Of a stretch of DNA of 64,000 nucleotides, positions 23,744 through 37,255 are shown piece after piece. The position numbers and the translations under genes are program-made. The DNA lies in NCBI GenBank assembly GCA_030068075.1, contig CM057839.1, positions 21,307,167-21,371,166 of the forward strand, given 5' to 3'. Within the stretch, counting starts at the first letter, position 1; each line of letters begins with the position of its first letter. The notes beneath the pieces are model-generated. The model was not told the DNA's origin, searched no databases, and saw only the letters and a list, made by a program, of their open reading frames with translations. This stretch comes from Paguma larvata. Its lineage: Eukaryota > Chordata > Mammalia > Carnivora > Viverridae.

Positions 23744-25465
23744 TAACTCATAAAACTGCATCTACCATGGAAAATCTGATTGTAAAACGGCAGGTGGAAT
23801 CCTAGGAGCATGGGGGTTCTCAATAAAATCTTGGGAGATGAAGAGTAAACTAAAGCAAAATATAACATAAATTAACCAAATAAGGATTAGGAGCTTTCTA
23901 CCTACTGTTGTAATTAAGCCTACACAAAAATAGGCTACAGGTGAGATTTTAGAACTTTATCATATTTGCTATAAAAAGGGTAAGCAGAGACATGATATTT
24001 TTCATTTAAAAGGTAAAATCTAACAATTGTTGATTTTATACTATCAAGCACTTCATATACATCATTTCCACCATGTTTTGTAAAAATAGTGTAAGCAGAT
24101 TTTTAGTTTTTAGCTGTAAAGCAAGAGATTAAGTTGCCCCAAATTAGGTACCTCGTTAGTTCTCCAACCTGTTCCTCTCATGCTTTTCCACTAAATACCA
24201 TTGAATTCCTTTTTAGGTTTAAAAATTAATACTAGCATCATTACTCCTTTTAATCCCTTAATGCTGTATTTTCAGTGCTAACGTTCCGAAGAGAATTGCT
24301 ATGAATAACCCCGCTTACATCCCCCCTCCATCCCCACCCCACCCCAACCCTGCCCAGTTCTTAACATCTTCAAGGAGTACTTTGGAAAAGACAAGGTATA
24401 AAAACTATTCACTTCCAGAGGTGGGCATTTGAGCACCTGATATTTTTTTTCCACCTAGATTTCTCTTTAATTAGTTGTTTGTTTTTTAAAGTATTTCCAG
24501 GAGTTAGACTTGTTATTTATATTCCAACTTCAAGTCTGGTGCTCTCGTTTCTCTTGAGTAATCTGCTTCCCGGTGATAGAACAGCAATGAGGAATGTGTT
24601 GGAATAATTCAGAAAAGGGTTCTTGCCTTCCAAACTTTTGCTTTCCCTTAAAAGCATAATGAAATGTGTTTCATTTTTATCTGTTATTTTCAACTCCAGT
24701 TCCAATGCATACTTCACTAAAACTAGGCGTTTCAAAGGAATATTTACTTTAATTTTCAGAATTTGCCATATGTTCTATGAGCTAGAATTCTATAATCAGA
24801 ATAAATTAACTTGGCTTCCTTTACTCCTGATCCTTCAAGATCGTTGCTTGAAAAGCAGATAAATGTTATTTATAAAGATTTTAGCTGAAACTTTCCTTGA
24901 TGAAATTACTTAAGTACTATTGCATAAATTCCAAAATTCAAAAATGGAATATTCCTTAATTTGGTAGAAAAGATCATTTCAATTTAAATATTTTAGATGC
25001 TTTTAAAAAATGAGTAATTAAGATTATGCTAGTTTTAACTGTTGCTAGGTTCTTCTTGAACAATCTCTAAGGTTTAGTCTATTCAGATACTGTATTTGGT
25101 CCTTACTTGGCTAAGTAAAATACTTCCTTCCCAATTTTATTATAATACATACTTTTATATTTTTTCCTACCTCTTTCATGCTTCTCTGAGTTTTCTTCTA
25201 GAGCTGTGTTCCTACTCTTTCATATTAGTCTTTCGGCTTATTGTCCAATCGACATGGAAAACCTTTGCCTCAACAAAAGTTTCATATTTCTCTCTCCAGC
25301 CCACTCTCATCTCTAACTAGTCTTGCATTTCTAAACGTTTTCTGTGTTTCTAAACTGGATATTATTCTGAAAGCTTAGATGCAGAATACTTTGATTCAAA
25401 CTCATCTTTTCCTCATGTCTTCTCTGAATAATTTTTTTGCATCAATACTTTGTTTTGCTTAATAC
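23744..25465. other. Unassigned sequence
   Basis: It includes a C-rich tract at about 24321-24357 (CCCCCCTCC and CCCCACCCCACCCC units). No gene or element recognised. Confidence 0.55.
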
Positions 25466-25471
25466 CACTAT

Positions 25472-25946
25472 TGTTATGCATTAAACTATGCCCCCTCCCC
25501 ACAAAGATATGTTGAAATCCTAACCCCCAGTATGATAGGATTTGATTTTATTTGGAAAGAGCGTCATTGGAGACATGATTAGTTAGGATGAGGTCACACT
25601 GGAGTAGGATGGGCCCTTAATCCAATATGACTGGTGTTCTGAAAAGAAGAGACAAATTTGGACAAATACATACCAAGGGAATCCCGTGTGAAGAGAATGA
25701 GTACACAGGAAGACACAGCTCTGTGACAACATGGACACAGATTTGAGTGATGGATCTACAAGGCAAGGAACACCAGAAACTAGAGGAGGCAAGGAAAGAT
25801 TTCTCCTGAGTGTTTCAGAAGTATGGCTCCAACAATGCCTTAATTCTGGAATTCTAGGATCTAGAGCTTGGAGAGAAAAAAATTGCTCCTGTCAAAGCCA
25901 GCCTGGTGGTAGTACTTTGTTTGAATAGCTGTTGGAATTGAATACG
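25472..25946 (+). mobile_element. MLT1-type LTR (ERVL-MaLR)
   Basis: The motif order follows MLT1: AGATATGTTGAAATCCTAAC, TTTATTTGGAAAGAG, GGATGAGGTCACACTGG, GGGCCCTTAATCCAATATGA and CTGGTGTTCTGAAAAGAAGA. Then come CAAGGAACACCAGAAACTAG and, at the end, GTGGTAGTACTTTGT. ACTAT (25467-25471) and ACTAC (25947-25951) are a likely 5-bp target duplication. Length is typical of a solo MaLR LTR. Open frames across it have no meaning. Confidence 0.95.
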
Positions 25947-26219
25947 ACTACCCCCATAAATGAAACTTCAAAAACATCTTTTAGTTAACAGTCACCCTGA
26001 CCCTTCGCAATAAAAAAATTACAAATTTATAAATTCTTTCAATTCTGTTTTGACTACAATGGTTAGAACCTTCACCTATACATATCCTTGTCCACCTTCC
26101 TCATAGGATTTATCCTATTTTACTTAAATAAAATCTTAGAAGACTGTAAGTCTGACTGACTGTAAATCAGTAAGGCTGATTGATTTACTAGTCCCAATTA
26201 TTTATTTCCTGGTTCCATA

Positions 26220-26620
26220 TTGTTATGTAACTTTGTTGTTTCCTTTCATCCTGACTTTGGGTTCCAGTATGACATGTGTTTAAGGCCACTGGAATGCTGG
26301 GGACCATAATTCAAATACTCTTAGATGGACTTGAACTTCAAGGTTTTTCTTTGTACAATTGCTTTCACTTTTTCCATGAGAATATGCCCAGCTAGCTTAC
26401 TGGAGGATAAAAGACATATGGCCTATCATCTCAAGACTCTATTAGGCAACCAACTGTCTACATGTGAATGAGCTCAAGAAAAATCAGGAAACATATGCAG
26501 GTGAATCATCCCAAATTACTGACCTGCGTACTCCACGGATGAAAAAAATGTGTATTGCTTTAAGCCACTGAGTTCTATGGTTTCCCTGTACACACACACC
26601 CAAATACATACACACATATT
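26220..26620 (+). repeat. Probable ancient ERVL/MaLR-like LTR
   Basis: The segment CATGAGAATATGCCCAGC, GGAGGATAAAAGACATATGG, then GTATTGCTTTAAGCCACTG followed by AGTTCTATGG resembles the 3' half of an old mammalian LTR family of the TTTAAGCCACTGAGTTT type. The family name and exact ends are uncertain. Confidence 0.5.
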
Positions 26621-26639
26621 ATTACAATGTCAATAGATA

Positions 26640-29370
26640 ATTAATACCTGGGTTTACACATCGTGCTTAAGGCAACAACACCTATCCTTTTCCTTTCTTT
26701 TGAAACTTATTATTCATTGCATCAGTTCATTCACCATCAGTTCATTCATCTTCTAGGAACCTCAGTTGTTACTGAGAGACTGGACTATGAAGATGTGTAT
26801 GATAAATAACACAGACCAGTTATTATAATAAAATAAAGCAATATGGAATTTTCCTGTTAGGTGCATAAAGAACCCCTAATCTTATGAAATCCTGGGAAAA
26901 AAAAAACCAAATATATGAGGGATTTATTTTTCATGAGTTGTGAATTAGAAAAATATAAACTTGTATTGTTTTAGAGGACTTTTCTTAAACATAGTGATGC
27001 ACGTAGGGCAACAATTTATCAACACAATTATTATCTCATAAATAAGCCAAGGAATATAATGAAAATATATCCTTTTCTGGGAATTGAATTAGAAAATCTA
27101 ACATCAAGTGATAGTGCCAGGAAATATATTTATATTCCATATTGTGCAAATGACTGTATCTATAAGACTAGGAAAACTAAATTATTTATGAAAGTGTCAA
27201 ATTTGTATACAGAAATACCAATTTGGATTACAAATTCATGACTATATGATATCTTATTGCAGAGTAAGCAGACACTCTAGAGATTAAGTATTCCCACAGT
27301 CACTGTATTTTATATTTATTTATTTTTAATAGATAGTAGCTATTAAAGAATTATAAGCCATCAGTTATAATCATTGTCTTCTCAATTTGATAAATTACAC
27401 ATTCAGATAATCAAAATTCAGGGAGAAACTTCCATTGTTTATTACTCTAGGTATTCATAAAAACTATTTATATATTTAATTTGAAGATATTTATATATTT
27501 AAATTTAAGATTCTGATTTAATATGTATGTATGTAATTCTCAGTTAAACTTGCATTGGTACATATGACCTTATGGTTCATTAAATTTTTGTGGTTAGAAA
27601 TTTATCTTTTCTATTTGAACATGTAGTCACTACTTTGATTTTCTAGTCATGTTAATAAGTTAACCTTGTAAACTGTCTTAAAATTTTTCATATTTTGATA
27701 AAGCAAATGAGAATAAGATACATACACTTTCCTTTCTAGTATAGTTAACATTATCAGTTATGCTGGCTTAATACAACCATCTGCTGATGCATTAATTATT
27801 TAAACAAATATTTATTAAACGTATAGTATATACTGTAACCATTGCTTCTATACATGTTTAATTAGCATATATTTGCAAATATATATATATTACTTATGTA
27901 TATACTTATATACATACAATAATAGCAAATGATTGATTCATTCATCTTTAATATAACTAATTTTAAGTACATCACTGGAGTCATTTACAATTGAATTTTA
28001 ATATGTTTAGTTAATAATATCAATTCAACTAGGTACAGCTGTACTCAGATACACCCTAATAATACAAGAATGACTCCTAAACTGTTTAGCTTGCTTCGTT
28101 GAATTTCCAAAAGTTAATAAATAATGTGAGCATTCTCCTCTGAGAAAGCTGCCATAAAAGATAAAAGAGAAAGAAAAAAATAGAGAATACATCATTATAC
28201 TAATAGTGTACTTTGAGTTTGTATTCAATTGCATTATTTTAAGCTAATCCTTAATTGACTCACCACATTTCATTTCTCTCTAGTTATCAAAACAACCAGC
28301 AGCTCTGATATGCATAGAGTATGTTATTCAATGTATTGGAAATTTATATATCTATATATGCAGTATCCAAAACTAATAGAATAATTTAGGAATGTTTTTA
28401 TGTGGAAAAACCAAATATGTGTTACTTTATTCTCGTTTTGTTTATATACAACACAGTACAGAGTCTGTTAAAAACATGGGATATCTTAACAATTCCAACA
28501 AATACCAATTACTGCATTAAATAATTGAAAATGTATTCTATTATTCCTTTACTCTCTAATTTACTTTTGGTGGCACGCTTTGATACTATTTCAGCAAAGA
28601 ATGCACAGATATAAATTTGGCATTGATTTTTTTGATATCCATTTGCTAATGAAAATTTAACATCTCTTTTTCTTTCTCTTCGTAGAACATGACTTCTTTC
28701 TGAATGTTTTCAGAACTTTATTCCATTGCAGTGTAGGTATTTTGTTTATATATCTCTGTTAGTCAATGCAGTACAAATATTTAATCGAGTTCATCATGTA
28801 TTTGACTCCATGGTAACTCAACTCTCGTCAAAGGAGGCAAGTCAGTTAAAAGCCAGAGATACCACAAGCTTTCATGCAGAATACTTAGAATATGAATTTT
28901 ACCTGTGAAGTGGCACACCCAATAAAGGGGAGCCTCTCTTTCCTCATATTAAAAAAAATAACGGGACCGAAAAGACCTACTCACATGCATTTATTATGAA
29001 GTTTATGTGGGACAATACACGTGGAAAATATCAGCTTAACGTTTGATTTGTAATCCAGATCTTAGTTGTCTCCCACACTTGACATGAAGAAGAGGTATCT
29101 CCAGCTCTGTTCTAGTAAAAACAAAGACACCACGAGTTCTCTCAAGACAATGGTGTAAGCTGCTTGGATTCCTAGAGGTCTAGTGTTTGTGAGCTCTCAG
29201 ACGTTCAGGACACTGCATCCATGATGTTGACACGTGACTTCATTCTTTCCTCTCACAGGACATTTCCTTGTTTATCTTTTCATCCTAGATTTCTCTTTTA
29301 TTTAGGTTTACTTTACAAAGTTTTATGTAATAATTTACTGAAATAAAATCCTAACATGTCTCTTTTCAAA
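26640..29370. other. AT-rich unassigned sequence
   Basis: About 2.7 kb with no gene seen. Low-complexity AT stretches lie around 27470-27505, where ATTTATATATTTAA occurs twice, and around 27865-27920. A short direct repeat CATCAGTTCATTCA occurs twice at about 26722-26750. Confidence 0.55.
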
Positions 29371-29385
29371 ATGAATTTAAAAACT

Positions 29386-29609
29386 GGGAGCCACCTGGGT
29401 GGCTCAGTTGGTTGAGCATCTGACTTCAGCTTGGGTCATGATCTCCTGGTTCATGAGTTCAAGCCCTGCATCGGGCTCTCTACTGTCTCTCTACTGATTA
29501 GAGTCTGCTTCAGATCTTCTGTCCCCCTCTCTCCCTCTGCCCTTCTCACTGTGCTTTCTCTCAAAACAAAACAAAACAAAGCAAACAAACAAACAAAAAC
29601 ATTTTAAAT
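29386..29609 (+). mobile_element. can-SINE (SINEC type)
   Basis: Head GGGAGCCACCTGGGTGGCTC, then GGTCATGATCTCCTGGTTCA and GCATCGGGCTCTCTAC. The CTCTCTACTGTCTCTCTACTG part looks locally duplicated. The tail has expanded into AAAAC and AAAC units at 29563-29597. Confidence 0.96.
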
Positions 29610-29619
29610 AAACATTTAA

Positions 29620-31815
29620 AAAATGGGATATGGGTTGTATCTAGAACAATATGGAAGTACCTAATCGAAAGTTTTTGCATTATCTTGGCAAAGTTTCTAA
29701 AATATAGATGATTGTTTTGTTTTGCTTATTTTTTGTTTTTAATTATTGGATGAATGAATCGTAACTTGTTTTCATTCCTGGCTACTGATTTGCCTGGAAA
29801 ATTCTCACATTAATCCTAGAATAAATAGCATTAGTCATCATGTTATCATCTTTTTCTGACATTGGAACCTTAGTGAAGTACACAAGTAGTTAATTACATT
29901 TTGAATATTCTGAAAACAAAACATTCAAATTAGGTCACAGAAAATTCAAATTCACCAAACTGTGTTAAAAAGGGGCCAGGAGTCAATCCTGTAATTTTCA
30001 TCACATAGAATTATTCTACCTTTGTCTGAATATTAACAATTATTACATTTACTTTCTTGAGAAATGTTATTGATAATATCCATCAAATAATATTTATGTT
30101 CTCAGTGTATGCTTGAAATGCAAATCTCTTCTTTTGTGGTGAAATTGGTCAAGGAAGCAACTTATCTCTGCCCATTAAGTTATAAACATTGAGGAAAAGA
30201 GGCAAATTTATCATACCTGTTACATAGACCATTTTATGAACACATTCAATAATCAATATTCCTTGTATAACAAATATACTTAGAGATTATATATGTGTAT
30301 GTGTATACAGTAGTATATCCTGGCTATCTTATTGTTATATTCATGAAGAATACTACTTAAAGAGTCGGATTCTGAAGATTACAGAGCACAACAATGAGAA
30401 ATGTGTGTTATTGGCAATGACTAATCAACAGTCTGACATAAGTGATAACAATACTAGCAGAGTGTGCACTTTAAATTTTTTTTCCAGAGTTGGGAATGAC
30501 TTTTTGCTGATCCATCCATATTTTATAGGCTTGTCTCTCTAATTAAAGGATACATTAGTGGTAGCTTCTGGAATGGAGCAAAACTCAGGGTCTGTGCAAG
30601 GTTAAAAACCACAATTGCGGTTTCATTAACATCAGAATTTTATCATTCAAGCTAACAAAATTGAGGACAGTGTTATCAGGTGAGAAATTAACAACAGCAG
30701 AGGAGAGGAAAATAGATATCGACCAAGGCGGAGACTGATTTGATGATAATAGAGAATTTAGAAGTGGAATAAGTCTTAAAGATCATCCATTTAATCAGTG
30801 AATTTTAACAGTTTCGGAGACAGATTCCTCTAATCCAAGAAAATATGTAACCTGTCAAGTGTACACATTGAGATTAAAAGCAGAGGCGGGGGAAAGCTGA
30901 CCTCAATTGTCCTAATTAGTATTTTATTTCCAGTTCTAACACAGATTGCTTCCAGAGAACGTAGAATACCAAGAAGATGATTTATTCTGCAATAGATTTG
31001 CTTAAGCCACTCAGATTTCCTAGTTTTAGCCTCATTTCTTAGTGATTAAAGAAAAAATGAAGGGAAGCGCTGCCTAGAGAGGAAGGAATTCTTGATTATG
31101 AACCTGAAGTAGGCAAGAAGATGAAGGAGCAAGACAAGGGTATCACGGTTTCTGTGCCAGGCACGCTCGCACACACCACCATACATTTAAGGTCGGCATT
31201 GCCTCCCAACTGCAGAGTTGGACAAAAGGCAGCTTTCCTAAATTCACACAATAAGGCAGTGATGGATTTGGAATTACAGTAAATCAGTAGTTGCCATTCT
31301 TGGGGTGTCTGAGAAGGCATATTTGCATATATTATATCTAAATTTCATGTCAACTCCAAAAGAGAAGTTCAACAGCTTGCCTAAAGTGTCATTGAAAGTA
31401 AACGACACAATCTTAAATTTAAACTTAGAGGAGCCTAACATCTGTCGATATTCTTATTCCTAGACCACACCTGAGTTTCACTCTTATTCCACACTTCACT
31501 ACTCCCAGCATAAATGTCATTGTTCGAATGGTGGCAGAGTTACTCTTACCTTGAATGTTCTTGTGTGGGTAATGCAGAAAACACAACTAAAAATGGGTTT
31601 CGAAAAAAATAATATGAATACATTTTCCCTGAGCATACAAGAAATTGAAAGAAAAGAAAAGAACTGTTAGTGTATGTTGTAGCCCCAATTTACCACTGCT
31701 CCCAGGATAAAATTAGGCTTTTAGAAATTATGTCCTTGGTAGTTTTAAATATTTAAAAAAATAAACTATGTTTAAAAATCTTAAGTGTACATATTGTTTT
31801 GTAGCTTTCTACTAT
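29620..31815. other. Unassigned sequence with a weak MIR remnant
   Basis: Only one piece stands out. TTTCCTAAATTCACACAATA, then AGGCAGTGATGGATTTGG at 31233-31272 resembles the antisense MIR end. The rest is unassigned. The 74-residue minus frame at 31096-31320 overlaps this remnant and is not convincing. Confidence 0.45.
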
Positions 31816-31832
31816 TAGAAAAGGTAATGCAG

Positions 31833-32066
31833 GGGGACTTGGGTGGCTCAGTGGGTTAAGTGTCTGACTCTTGTTTTCAACTCAGGTCATGACTTCACAG
31901 TTCATAGATTGAACCCTGCATCAGGCTCTGTGCTGACAGTGCAAAGCCTGCTTGAGATTATCCCTCTCCCCCCCGCCTCACTTTCTGACCTTCCCTCACT
32001 CTCTCTCTCTCAAAAAAGATAAAGGGAAGGGAAGGGAAGGGAAGGGAAGGGAAGGGAACGGAACGG
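31833..32066 (+). mobile_element. can-SINE with expanded GGGAA tail
   Basis: The head GGGGACTTGGGTGGCTCAGT starts directly after AAGGTAATGCAG (31821-31832). AAGATAATGCAG at 32067-32078 repeats it (11 of 12 identical), fixing the ends. The A-rich tail has turned into a GGGAA microsatellite at about 32023-32066, with two GGAAC variants near its end. Frames crossing it are artefacts of the repeat. Confidence 0.97.
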
Positions 32067-32079
32067 AAGATAATGCAGC

Positions 32080-34850
32080 CCAGTCTTCCGGGATTTCCCT
32101 ATGGAATGAATTTTCAAAACTTCTCTTTTTTTCCCCAGAATACTCACAATCGCCTGGCAAACACTGAATCTGTCTTTCAGTTACCTTCAAAAATTAATTC
32201 TCATCTTATAAATAAATCTTTACTTCACTTCAAAATTAATTTTAATCTCTACCGCTATATAGATTAGATGTCTTTCATTGACTAAATCTATATACTTTCA
32301 TGCAAGTTATGTAATTAATTATGCTGTCATTTCATTGCATTTCACACTATTTTCATCTAGATCTCACATTACTAAACAAGACACAGTCTCCTTAAGTTCT
32401 TAGTAAGCAGAGAATTTCATTAATGATTGAGATATTATTTACTTTCCATATCATGTCTTCAAATATCATCATTTTTATTAAACCTGCATTATAACATAAT
32501 GCTGACATGTACAAATGTTTATATAAAATTGATCTCTTATTTATAACAAGGCAGTAATGTGCTAAAACAATAAAGCAAATACGACTATATGTAATGTCTC
32601 ATGAATAATGAAAACATATACGACTGCTAATCCTTTTTGCCACAGAAAATTAAAAAAACAACTCGCTAAGTAAAATGTGACTCATCGAAACAGCTCTCGT
32701 TTGTAATCTGTATCCGTGACATTGAATTATGATACAACTCCATTTCCAGGTACAGATCATATTACTAATGTTTATTTGCTTTTATGTTCAGATGTTTTAG
32801 ATTAATTTTAACATTATATTAATACTGCCCCAGTGATTTATGCTTTTTTTCTTTCTAACTATAACTATAGAATTATGTACTCTTAAGGCTATCTTTCAGA
32901 TTCCATAAATAAATGAAAGTTGTTCAAAGTAGTTTATCTTTACAGTGTGGTTAATGATCATACTTATCGTAACTAGCATTTTTTAGATGCCTACTTTTGA
33001 GGTAAAATACTTCAAAAATCATTATTAAAGGAGACATATGTTATTATAATTTTTGTACGAATTATATTTTCCTTTGTTTTGAAGATCATGTTGTTGGAAA
33101 TCATGATGTTTCCAGTCTTCTTGTAAGAAGATCCTCAGGAGGGACAGTGAGAGCACAAGATCTTAAGCAGGGAGAAAAGGGGAGCCCTGAATTTACTGAT
33201 CTATAGGAAGATGACAGGAAGAACAGAGAGCTTGCTGAGAATGATCTGTGGGCAGTGGCAATCAATGATCTGATGAGCTATAAATGTTCGAGTTGTGTAG
33301 ATTACCTTCAGAATACTTTGTCCATCATATTGTGCTCTATATCAATGTTTCAATCCTGAGACTTCAAGCAGGGCTCTCTTGTTCTTGATTCATTTCAACG
33401 CGCGCACACACACCCACCAACCTCCCCCTCCCCCCACACACACACCCCTCCAGCGAAAAAAGACACTTTCTTCTGGCTGATGTTATAGACTAAAAAGCTT
33501 CTGTTATACTTACAATGCTGACAATCCAACAGGAACTTTTTCAGAGGCCCAAATGCCTGTTGATTTCACAGCAGTTCTGAAACAAGCTCACTTTGTCGAC
33601 ACCCTATGGGGCATATATGAAATATTGTAAAGGGTTAGGCATCCAGAACAATTAGAGACCAGCCATGAGCTTATGTCCTGCTCTGGGCAATAATGTGAGA
33701 ATTTTCCAGGTCCTCTGGGTGTTCAGTGGGATCAGAGTGGACATCCTGACCTTCCTAGTCCCAATAAGCCTGACGGCCCAGCTCAAATTAGTCTAAACCG
33801 TCTTTGGACGGGACCCTGAGTCACCTCTGTATTCCCCACGATTTAAGCTAAAACTTTCCCAGGCATCATGGTTAAATATCAGCTTTGAGCTACAATTGGA
33901 CCTAATTATAAAATTAACCTAGAATTAGACTTACAATTGTAGAGAATGTATAACTTTCTCATAATAGATATTCCATTGATATCAAGTACATAATTGAACC
34001 AAGAAATAAGTTATTTGGGTTGCCATTCCACTATACCTAACCAATTGAAGAAATTTGCATGTAAATTCATGGACTGCAGATAACTCTCTCAATTATGGCT
34101 TTGTTTATTTATACAGAACCTTAGGAAATAAATCAGCAAATAGTGGCACTTCTTTGTCATACTATCAAAACACTCTACTAGAAAACAAAATAAAAATGCA
34201 TTGATTAAAACATGCATTATTCTATATATGTCATATGTTAAGGTTGCTTAGCATACTATGAATTATTCTCTTGTATATAATTTTAATAATTGTAAAGATG
34301 TTTTTGTAATATGTATTTTAAAAAGAGGTCGCAGACTAGATTTCTGCTGTATTTTCTTCTCTACTCAAAGCAATTGCTTTTTTGATGACTTGTTTCCTTA
34401 GCATAATAACTAGAACTAAAGGGCAATGCTATCAACATGCTTTGTCATTTGCATCCCAGTATTTGAAATCTAATTTTAAACAAAATTAGATAAGTCTTGG
34501 AACTATAAACTTTGACTAACACCAAGTTGTGACTTACACTCCATAATACATTGAGAGATAATGGCAAAAATTGTGTGTACCTTCAGCAAAAGGGCAAACT
34601 CAGAAAGGGGTTCATTAACAAGAGTTTTCATCACAATACAATTATCTCACAGTGTTCCATCCTAATACCTCACTTTTCAACGATTTTTGACAGAGGCTTA
34701 CACTTTTCTGATGAAATTCTGTAAGAACTCTAGATTATTATAATTGGATTCAAACCTCTTAAAACAGAGTACTTGTACATAATGGAGATTTTTCTATACA
34801 TTATGCAACAATTTTGCATTCTGCATTTTCTATCTCGATTTTGAAAAATA
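32080..34850. other. Unassigned sequence
   Basis: About 2.8 kb without a recognised gene. A CA/C-rich low-complexity tract lies at 33398-33456. The stretch 33540-33860 is less AT-rich than its surroundings, but I cannot place it. Confidence 0.5.
33398..33456. repeat. CA/C-rich low-complexity tract
   Basis: It starts CGCGCGCACACACACCC, followed by CCCCCTCCCCCC and a second CACACACACA run. Confidence 0.9.
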
Positions 34851-34857
34851 ACTAGTA

Positions 34858-35378
34858 CAGATCTTCGTTGACTTACAATGAAGTTACATCCTGATAAACC
34901 CATCGTGAGTTGAAAAAAGGGCAAGTCGAAAATGGGTTTACTGTACATAACCTATCCGACATTATAACCTAGCCCAACCTACCTTACACAGAATCAGAAC
35001 ACTTGTATTAGCCTACAGTTATGCAAAACCCTCTAACTCAAAAGCCTATTTTATAATAAAATGATGAAAATCTCATGTAATGTGTTGAATACTGTACTAA
35101 CAGTAAAAAGCAGAATGGCTGTACGGGTACAGAATGGTGGTCGGTGATACCCGTTGTCGACCCTCGTGATGGCATGGCTGACTGGGAGCTGCGGCTCACT
35201 GCCCCTGCCCAGTATTACAACACATACTGTTGTAGTGTTGTACCACATACTGCTGACCTGGAAGAAGATCAAATTCAAAATTGCAGTATGTTCTCTACTG
35301 AATGTGGATGGCTTTTGCACCATCACAAAGACAAAAAAAACTTAAGTCGAACTATTGTTGTAAGTCGGGGACCACCTG
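34858..35378 (-). mobile_element. Tigger/MER2-type DNA transposon
   Basis: The terminal inverted repeats are CAGATCTTCGTTGACTTACA at the left and AAGTCGGGGACCACCTG at the right. A TA dinucleotide precedes the left end and TA follows shortly after the right end, as expected for TcMar insertions. Inside are ATAAACCCATCGTGAGTTGA, TTAGCCTACAGTTATGCAAA, TGGGAGCTGCGGCTCACTG and TTTTGCACCATCACAAAG, all characteristic of MER2-like elements. At about 520 bp it is longer than the roughly 345-bp MER2, so a related or composite Tigger derivative is possible. It encodes no transposase. The 79- to 91-residue frames inside it are chance. Confidence 0.9.
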
Positions 35379-35584
35379 CATAACTTTTGTTAGGTTACCA
35401 TAATTTCCATCGCAAGCTAGCGTTGGCAGATATGCTGAGAGGCAGGCAGCCCAATCAACCTCCTTAATAGCAGGGAAGGAAAGTAAGGACAATGTTCTTC
35501 TACCCGGAAGTCTCTCAAATTGACAACAAAGAGGTGTACTTATTTAAGTAACTTTTATATTTTATTCAAAAGTATGAAATAGTA

Positions 35585-35783
35585 GGGGTGCCTGGGTGGC
35601 ACAGTCGGTTAAGCGTCCTACTCTGGATCCTAGCTCAAGTCATGATCTCGCAGTTCCTGAATTTGAGCCCCGCACTGTCAGTACGGAGCCTGCTGGGGAT
35701 TCTCTTTCCTTCTCTCTTTCTCTTTGCCCCTCCTCTGCTCGTGCTCGCTCTCTCTCTCTCAAAATAAATAAATAAACTTAAAA
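35585..35783 (+). mobile_element. can-SINE (SINEC_Fc type)
   Basis: Head GGGGTGCCTGGGTGGCACAG. The segment usually containing GACAGCTCAGAGCC is shortened to CTGTCAGTACGGAGCC. The target duplication AGTATGAAATAGTA (35571-35584) matches AATATGAAATACTA (35784-35797) in 12 of 14 positions. Confidence 0.97.
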
Positions 35784-35799
35784 AATATGAAATACTATG

Positions 35800-36935
35800 A
35801 ATTTTTACGAATAGTTGAAATCAACTCTGTAGTCTACAGTAGCAATCGAAAGGAAGTGGTTCTTTGGGCTGGGGTTTTGATTTGTTTTGTTGTATTTTAT
35901 TTTGTTTTGTTTGATTTGTTCTTAAATCAAGGACAAGAGAGCCCTTCTTGAGACCCCAGGAATAAAATATTGATAGAGAGCAATATATGATGGGCAAAGT
36001 ATTCTGAAGTTAATCTGAAAAATCCATATTATTAATTTAGTAATGCATGTTATTTTCAAGGATGTGTTCTTCATAGGCACAACAAAAATTTCTGAAGTAG
36101 CTTCTCCATTTTTCAGCTAATATTTTTTGAGTAGCAAACATGAGTGCCAGAAGCAGTGTTGAGGATATCTGTTCATTACTAAGTACAAGACCACTTGACC
36201 ACAAGATCAAAATATTCACAGAAGTCATTACCTCATAGTTTTCTGGAATAATATTTTGTCAAGGAAATCTGGGCCTCAGGCAGTGACAAAGATCATCGTG
36301 TCTTGTAATCTTATGTCTGGAAGAAATTTGCAGAATTCTGTTTATATCCTACTCTCAAACTCCCACTTCATCTGTTACCTCATGTCTCCAGGAAGATGTA
36401 CCAGAATTAAAGTTGCCAAATAATCGGCAGATTACTTTTGGAAGTTTTACATCTCCAGTTTTCATAGGGGAACTAGGAAATACTAAAATTTTCATCTCCT
36501 GATTATCCTTTTAAAGCAGTTCACTTGCCCTTCTCATGATTGAGTTGTGCTCTCTTTTTCTTGTGCCTTGTTCTCAAAACTACAGTTATCGTTGTCTCCT
36601 CAAAGAGACACACAGAAATACATATTCTGTCACAGTAGCATTTGTCCCTGAATGCACAGAGGCTCAGTGAATGTTGACAGAATTATAAGCTTTTCATAAT
36701 GACGTTGACAGATAGCAAAATCTTGTGAGATGCATTTTAACTATTATCAGTTAGGTGCCTAGAAAGAGAAATAACAGAAAGGTCTATGCTCACTGGAGGG
36801 TGGGACAGTGATTAATAGTAGTAATATCCTGTGCGGATTAAAAAAAGAGAGAGAGAAAGGAATTGTCAATAATTACCAGTTTTATGCATGTTATGCATAT
36901 ATTATATATATGAAAATATTAACATACATGAAATC
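35800..36935. other. Unassigned sequence
   Basis: A T/G-rich run (TTTTGTTTTG units) lies at about 35878-35925 and a short AG run at 36842-36860. No gene recognised. Confidence 0.5.
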
Positions 36936-36953
36936 AGAAAGTAACTTTGTTTT

Positions 36954-37150
36954 GGGGTGTCTGGGTGGCTCAGTTGGTTAAACAACCAACTCTTGATTTC
37001 GGCTCAGGTCATAATCTCATGGTTCGTGAGATCAAGACTCCATCAAGCCCTGTGCTGACAAAATAGAGCCTGTTGGGATTCTCTTTCTCTCTCCCCTCAT
37101 GCTTCTGCACTCTCTCTCAAAATAAATAAATAAGTAAACAAACAAAAAAT
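36954..37150 (+). mobile_element. can-SINE (SINEC type)
   Basis: Head GGGGTGTCTGGGTGGCTCAG; tail AAATAAATAAATAAGTAAAC. A perfect 13-bp target duplication, AAAGTAACTTTGT, lies at 36938-36950 and 37151-37163. Confidence 0.97.
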
Positions 37151-37255
37151 AAAGTAACTTTGTGTCTTTAAATGATATTGGTAATTATTAATAACCAGCG
37201 TGCCAACTTTACTTGAGTAATATGTTAGGTAGTATGTTATGCAACTTGTATATAT

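Noticed and set aside
35051..35383. Frames of 63-91 residues in both directions
   Set aside because: They lie in a non-coding Tigger/MER2-like transposon.
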